The notes under the pieces were generated by a model. That model worked only from the letters and a program-made list of their open reading frames with translations. It made no database searches and was not told the DNA's origin. The position numbers and the translations under genes are program-made. A stretch of DNA of 59,943 nt from Escherichia coli (GTDB taxonomy: Bacteria > Pseudomonadota > Gammaproteobacteria > Enterobacterales > Enterobacteriaceae): the NCBI RefSeq assembly GCF_011881725.1, contig NZ_JAATUR010000031.1, positions 1 through 59,943 on the forward strand, given 5' to 3'. Below, one piece after another: positions 55,960 to 59,943 of this stretch. The first letter of the stretch is position 1; each line of letters begins with the position of its first letter.

Positions 55960-57501
55960 ATGGAAATCTCCTGGGGCCGCGCACTATGGCGCAATTTTTT
56001 GGGCCAGTCCCCCGACTGGTACAAACTCGCCCTCATCATTTTCTTAATTGTAAATCCGTTAATTTTCCTCATCAGTCCTTTTGTCGCAGGCTGGCTGCTG
56101 GTGGCGGAATTTATTTTTACTCTGGCGATGGCCCTTAAATGCTATCCGCTGCTCCCCGGCGGTCTGTTGGCTATCGAAGCCGTCTTCATCGGGATGACCA
56201 GTGCGGAGCACGTCCGTGAAGAGGTGGCGGCGAATCTTGAAGTCTTACTGCTACTGATGTTTATGGTGGCGGGCATCTATTTTATGAAACAGCTGTTGCT
56301 GTTCATTTTTACTCGCTTGCTATTAAGCATTCGCTCCAAAATGCTACTGTCGCTCTCTTTTTGCATGGCGGCGGCATTTCTCTCCGCATTCCTTGATGCC
56401 TTAACCGTCGTTGCAGTGGTTATCAGCGTCGCGGTTGGGTTTTATGGCATTTATCATCGCGTAGCCTCTTCCCGTCCCGAAGATAGCGACCTGCAAGACG
56501 ATAGTCATATCGACCAGCATTACAAAATTGTTCTGGAGCAATTCCGTGGTTTCCTGCGTAGTCTGATGATGCACGCAGGCGTCGGTACCGCACTAGGTGG
56601 CGTGATGACCATGGTGGGTGAGCCGCAAAACCTGATTATCGCCAAAGCCGCTGGCTGGCATTTTGGCGATTTCTTCCTGCGCATGTCGCCAGTGACCGTT
56701 CCGGTCCTGATCTTTGGCCTGTTAACCTGCCTGCTGGTAGAGAAAATGCGTTGGTTTGGCTACGGTGAAATACTGCCGGAGAAAGTCCGCGAAGTGCTGC
56801 AACAGTTTGACGATCAGAGCCGCCGCCAGCGTACACGTCAGGATAAAACTCGTCTGATTGTCCAGGCGATTATCGGCGTCTGGCTGGTGACTGCGCTGGC
56901 GTTGCATCTCGCAGAAGTGGGGCTGATTGGTTTATCGGTCATTATTCTGGCCACTTCGTTGTCCGGAGTAACCGATGAGCATGCTATCGGTAAAGCGTTC
57001 ACCGAGTCGTTGCCGTTTACCGCTCTGTTGACAGTCTTTTTCTCGGTAGTCGCGGTGATTATCGATCAGCAACTGTTCTCGCCGATTATCCAGTTTGTGT
57101 TACAAGCATCAGAGCATGCCCAACTGTCGTTGTTCTATATTTTCAACGGGTTGCTGTCATCGATTTCGGACAACGTCTTCGTGGGGACGATTTATATCAA
57201 TGAGGCGAAGGCAGCAATGGAGAGCGGCGCGATTACGCTGAAGCAATTCGAGCTGCTGGCGGTAGCCATTAATACCGGGACCAACCTGCCCTCCGTCGCC
57301 ACGCCGAATGGACAGGCCGCATTCTTGTTCCTGCTGACTTCCGCACTCGCGCCATTGATTCGTCTCTCTTATGGCCGCATGGTATGGATGGCCCTGCCTT
57401 ACACCATCGTACTGACTCTCGTCGGACTGCTCTGTGTCGAGTTTACTCTTGCCCCTGTAACCGAATGGTTTATGCAGATGGGGTGGATAGCCGCGCTTTG
57501 A
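55960..57501 (+). CDS. nhaB: Na+/H+ antiporter NhaB
   Basis: NhaB is an electrogenic inner-membrane antiporter (3 H+ for 2 Na+) important at neutral pH when NhaA is low. 513 residues with about 12 helices; [20 protein letters not shown] and [21 protein letters not shown] are family signatures. The ATG at 55960 follows AAGGGAAACC; 18 codons are open upstream without similarity. Divergent from fadR. Confidence 0.98.
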   Translation: MEISWGRALWRNFLGQSPDWYKLALIIFLIVNPLIFLISPFVAGWLLVAEFIFTLAMALKCYPLLPGGLLAIEAVFIGMTSAEHVREEVAANLEVLLLLMFMVAGIYFMKQLLLFIFTRLLLSIRSKMLLSLSFCMAAAFLSAFLDALTVVAVVISVAVGFYGIYHRVASSRPEDSDLQDDSHIDQHYKIVLEQFRGFLRSLMMHAGVGTALGGVMTMVGEPQNLIIAKAAGWHFGDFFLRMSPVTVPVLIFGLLTCLLVEKMRWFGYGEILPEKVREVLQQFDDQSRRQRTRQDKTRLIVQAIIGVWLVTALALHLAEVGLIGLSVIILATSLSGVTDEHAIGKAFTESLPFTALLTVFFSVVAVIIDQQLFSPIIQFVLQASEHAQLSLFYIFNGLLSSISDNVFVGTIYINEAKAAMESGAITLKQFELLAVAINTGTNLPSVATPNGQAAFLFLLTSALAPLIRLSYGRMVWMALPYTIVLTLVGLLCVEFTLAPVTEWFMQMGWIAAL

Positions 57502-57510
57502 TAACAACTG

Positions 57511-57540
57511 ACCGGGCATATTGATGCCCGGTTTGCCTTT
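57511..57540 (+). terminator. Terminator of nhaB
   Basis: ACCGGGCAT and ATGCCCGGT form a 9-bp stem followed by TTGCCTTTT, ten bases after the stop codon. Confidence 0.85.
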
Positions 57541-57646
57541 TCGCCCGATAATTGTTCGATTACGATCGTTTTTTGATTCCCCCAGGTGGCGCAGCGAATG
57601 AATTGGTTTAAACTGCGCACTCTATGCTTATTGCAGGGAAATGATT

Positions 57647-58177
57647 ATGTTGCGATTTTTGAACCAATGTTCACAGGGCCGGGGGGCGTGGCTGTTAATG
57701 GCATTTACCGCTCTGGCACTGGAACTGACGGCGCTGTGGTTCCAGCATGTGATGTTACTAAAACCTTGCGTGCTCTGTATTTATGAACGCTGCGCATTAT
57801 TCGGCGTTCTGGGTGCTGCGCTGATTGGCGCTATCGCCCCGAAAACTCCGCTGCGTTATGTAGCGATGATTATCTGGTTGTATAGTGCGTTCCGTGGTGT
57901 GCAATTAACTTACGAACACACCATACTTCAGCTCTATCCTTCGCCGTTTGCGACCTGTGATTTCATGGTTCGTTTCCCGGACTGGCTGCCGCTGGATAAA
58001 TGGGTGCCGCAAGTGTTTGTCGCCTCTGGCGATTGCGCCGAGCGTCAGTGGGAGTTTTTAGGTCTGGGAATGCCGCAGTGGCTGCTCGGTATCTTTGTCG
58101 CTTACCTGATTGTTGCGGTACTGGTGGTGATTTCTCAGCCGTTTAAAGCGAAAAAACGTGACCTGTTTGGTCGCTAA
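57647..58177 (+). CDS. dsbB: Disulfide bond formation protein B
   Basis: DsbB reoxidises periplasmic DsbA and passes the electrons to ubiquinone or menaquinone. 176 residues with four helices and the redox pairs Cys41/Cys44 (KPCVLC) and Cys104/Cys130 (ATCDF, SGDCAE). The ATG at 57647 follows AGGGAA; an ATG two codons earlier is possible but worse placed. Confidence 0.98.
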   Translation: MLRFLNQCSQGRGAWLLMAFTALALELTALWFQHVMLLKPCVLCIYERCALFGVLGAALIGAIAPKTPLRYVAMIIWLYSAFRGVQLTYEHTILQLYPSPFATCDFMVRFPDWLPLDKWVPQVFVASGDCAERQWEFLGLGMPQWLLGIFVAYLIVAVLVVISQPFKAKKRDLFGR

Positions 58178-58184
58178 TCCATTC

Positions 58185-58208
58185 GGCGCTCCTGCGGGAG
58201 CGCCTTTT
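58185..58208. terminator. Terminator between convergent dsbB and umuC
   Basis: GGCGCTCC and GGAGCGCC form an 8-bp stem with a 4-base loop, then four T on the plus strand. Confidence 0.8.
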
Positions 58209-58222
58209 GCCTGCCGCTATGT

Positions 58223-59491
58223 TTATTTGACTCGCAGTAAATCAGAACTTCGCGTTGTATAACGTGGTGAAAGCATGGCACGTTTCATCTGCCATTGTTG
58301 CTGGCTTCCTTGCCCGGCAAAATAGAGCGTTCCTCTACCCTCTTTAGCATTCAGCGTATCCATTACCGCCATCAATTGCTCACTCCCGGGGCGCGGTGCG
58401 TTGTCATCAAATAAATTGAGCTGAGCTACTCCCTGACTGAAGAAATCGCCCAGCATCACGCCCGCTTTTTGGTAGCGATGGCCTTCTTGCCAGATGGCAT
58501 CCAGAGATCGCGTTGCTGCGTTAATAATATCCCTGCTATCCTGAGTGGGCGTCAGCAGTTTTACCGACGCGCTGTTGCCATAATAAGGTTCGTTGAGCGC
58601 AAATGGCGACGTTTTAATAAACGCGGAAATAAACCGACAATATTGATGCTCACTGCGGAGCTTTTCCGCCGCCCGCGCGGCATAACTACAAATGGCCTGT
58701 CGCATCGAAGCATAATCCGTAATGCGTTCACCAAACGAGCGGGAACAGATGATTTCCTGCTTCGTCGGTGCAAACTCTTCCAGTTGCAAACAGGGTTCGC
58801 CGCGCAGTTCACGCACCGTTCTTTCGAGTACAACATTAAAGTGTTTACGAATAAACCGGATATCCGTGTCCGCTAAATCGAGAACGGTTTTAATCCCCAT
58901 CGCCTCCAGCTTTTTACTGATTCGCCGTCCAATACCCCAGACTTCATCCACGGGTAGAGCAGCCATTAATTTACGCTGGCGTTCCAGATTCGATAAATCC
59001 ACCACCCCACCGGTCTGCCGCTGCCATTTTTTTGCCGCATGGTTGGCAAGTTTTGCCAGCGTTTTGGTCTGGGCAATACCCACCCCCACGGTGAGATGGG
59101 TGCGTTGCAATACCGTTGCGCGAATTTCTCTGCCAAAGTCAGTGAGATCGCGGCAGTGACGTACCCCCGTCAAATCGCAGAACGCTTCATCAATACTGTA
59201 AATCTCCACGCGAGGAGACAGCTCTTCCAGCGTCGACATCACCCGATTGCTCATGTCTGCATAAAGCTCATAATTGCTGCTAAAGCAAACAACGCCACAG
59301 CGGCGAAACAGTTCTTTTTCTTTGAACCAGGGAGCACCCATTTTAACGCCCAGCGCCTTTGCCTCAGCGTTTCGGGCAATAACGCAACCGTCATTATTCG
59401 ATAACACAACCACCGGTTTACCCCATAAGTCAGGGCGAAACACCGCTTCACAACTGGCATAAAACGCGTTCACATCGCAAAGGGCAAACAT
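58223..59491 (-). CDS. umuC: DNA polymerase V catalytic subunit
   Basis: UmuC with UmuD' dimer forms the error-prone Y-family polymerase V used in SOS mutagenesis. 422 residues: the metal ligands Asp6 (CDVNAF), Asp101 and Glu102 (SIDEAF) are present, followed by thumb and little-finger domains and the beta-clamp-binding QLNLF motif. It overlaps umuD by one base. About a dozen residues differ from K-12 as I remember it. Confidence 0.98.
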   Translation of the reverse strand: MFALCDVNAFYASCEAVFRPDLWGKPVVVLSNNDGCVIARNAEAKALGVKMGAPWFKEKELFRRCGVVCFSSNYELYADMSNRVMSTLEELSPRVEIYSIDEAFCDLTGVRHCRDLTDFGREIRATVLQRTHLTVGVGIAQTKTLAKLANHAAKKWQRQTGGVVDLSNLERQRKLMAALPVDEVWGIGRRISKKLEAMGIKTVLDLADTDIRFIRKHFNVVLERTVRELRGEPCLQLEEFAPTKQEIICSRSFGERITDYASMRQAICSYAARAAEKLRSEHQYCRFISAFIKTSPFALNEPYYGNSASVKLLTPTQDSRDIINAATRSLDAIWQEGHRYQKAGVMLGDFFSQGVAQLNLFDDNAPRPGSEQLMAVMDTLNAKEGRGTLYFAGQGSQQQWQMKRAMLSPRYTTRSSDLLRVK

Positions 59492-59910
59492 CAGCGCATC
59501 GCCTTTATTACATGGATAACTACGCCAAAGACATCCAGCGTATCCTCACTGCTGAGGGTAATCGGCGAGTACGCGCTATTCATGGGAATAAGCTGTACCG
59601 TCGGGCGCAACTGCAATTTTTTCACCGTAAACTCGCCATCGACAGCAGCGATGACGATATCGCCGTGGCTGGCGGTAATGGCGCTATCGACAATCAATAA
59701 ATCACCATCACTAATCCCACCGTCAATCATGGAGTCACCGCTCGCTTTGACGAAGTAAGTCGCGCTGGGATGCTGAATAAGCAATTGATTCAGATCGATA
59801 CGCTGTTCCACGTAATCCGCTGCCGGTGAAGGAAAACCACACTGAACAAGATCGCTAAATAGCGGAAAAGTCACAATTTCGCGGAGATCCGCAGGCTTGA
59901 TAAACAACAT
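59491..59910 (-). CDS. umuD: DNA polymerase V accessory subunit, LexA-type autoprotease
   Basis: UmuD cleaves itself on RecA filaments between Cys24 and Gly25 (QCGFPSP) to give UmuD', the active polymerase V partner. 139 residues: the catalytic dyad is Ser60 (SGDSMIDGG) and Lys97 (FTVKKLQ). First gene of umuDC, with a LexA box directly upstream that runs into the window edge. Confidence 0.98.
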   Translation of the reverse strand: MLFIKPADLREIVTFPLFSDLVQCGFPSPAADYVEQRIDLNQLLIQHPSATYFVKASGDSMIDGGISDGDLLIVDSAITASHGDIVIAAVDGEFTVKKLQLRPTVQLIPMNSAYSPITLSSEDTLDVFGVVIHVIKAMR

Positions 59911-59929
59911 AATAATCCGCCTGAATTTA

Positions 59930-59943
59930 TACTGTTTATATAT
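59930..59943 (-). promoter_or_regulatory. LexA box of umuDC, cut by the window edge
   Basis: TACTGTTTATATAT fits the first two-thirds of the umuD SOS box (TACTG ... CAGTA, 20 bases); the other half-site would lie at about 59945-59949, beyond the window. It sits 20 bases before the umuD ATG. Confidence 0.75.

Overview
The window is enterobacterial chromosome from the genus Escherichia. Gene order, lengths and catalytic residues match the E. coli narGHJI-to-umuDC segment almost gene for gene, in the reverse of the usual map direction. Several proteins (TreA, UmuC, DhaM, CvrA) differ from the K-12 versions, as I remember them, at a few percent of positions. I therefore read it as a divergent E. 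coli or a close Escherichia relative and do not name a species.

Layout: (1) 1-360, the right end of an IS3-family (IS150-group) element next to a REP/BIME element. (2) 372-11597, anaerobic nitrate respiration: narGHJI and narK on the minus strand and narXL on the plus strand, with FNR and NarL sites between them. (3) 11598-16021, ychO, ychN, chaC, chaB and chaA. (4) 16091-26087, an AT-rich accessory block between chaA and kdsA, where K-12 carries the ldr/rdl toxin-antitoxin repeats. (5) 26249-31554, the hemA-prfA-prmC-sirB2-sirB1-kdsA operon. (6) 31768-38562, lolB, ispE, prs, dauA, ychH, pth and ychF. (7) 38650-43939, dhaR and the PTS-dependent dihydroxyacetone kinase operon dhaKLM. (8) 44058-59910, treA, ymgE, ycgR, emtA, ldcA, cvrA, dadX, dadA, ycgB, fadR, nhaB, dsbB, umuC and umuD. 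The window ends inside the umuD LexA box.

The accessory block is the unusual part. It holds four tandem UshA-like periplasmic 5'-nucleotidase/metallophosphoesterase paralogs, a Tsx-like nucleoside channel lying 22 bp before one of them, a degenerate sulfatase-maturase-like radical SAM protein, and a divergent gene for a protein with an IS1 InsA-like zinc ribbon. A CRP-type palindrome with perfect half-sites lies in the divergent control region. Together the genes look like a nucleotide-scavenging island: nucleotides would be dephosphorylated in the periplasm and the nucleosides admitted by a dedicated outer-membrane channel. The promoter-proximal nucleotidase is out of frame at an 8-base homopolymer in its signal peptide. 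The next paralog carries a 7-base tract at the same place and is in frame, so slipped-strand on/off switching is possible.

Elsewhere the window is ordinary core genome, with well-formed terminators, two PU-L-PU BIMEs of similar architecture, twin inverted repeats between dhaR and dhaK, and a sigma-28 promoter before ycgR. I saw no tRNA, rRNA, CRISPR array or prophage.
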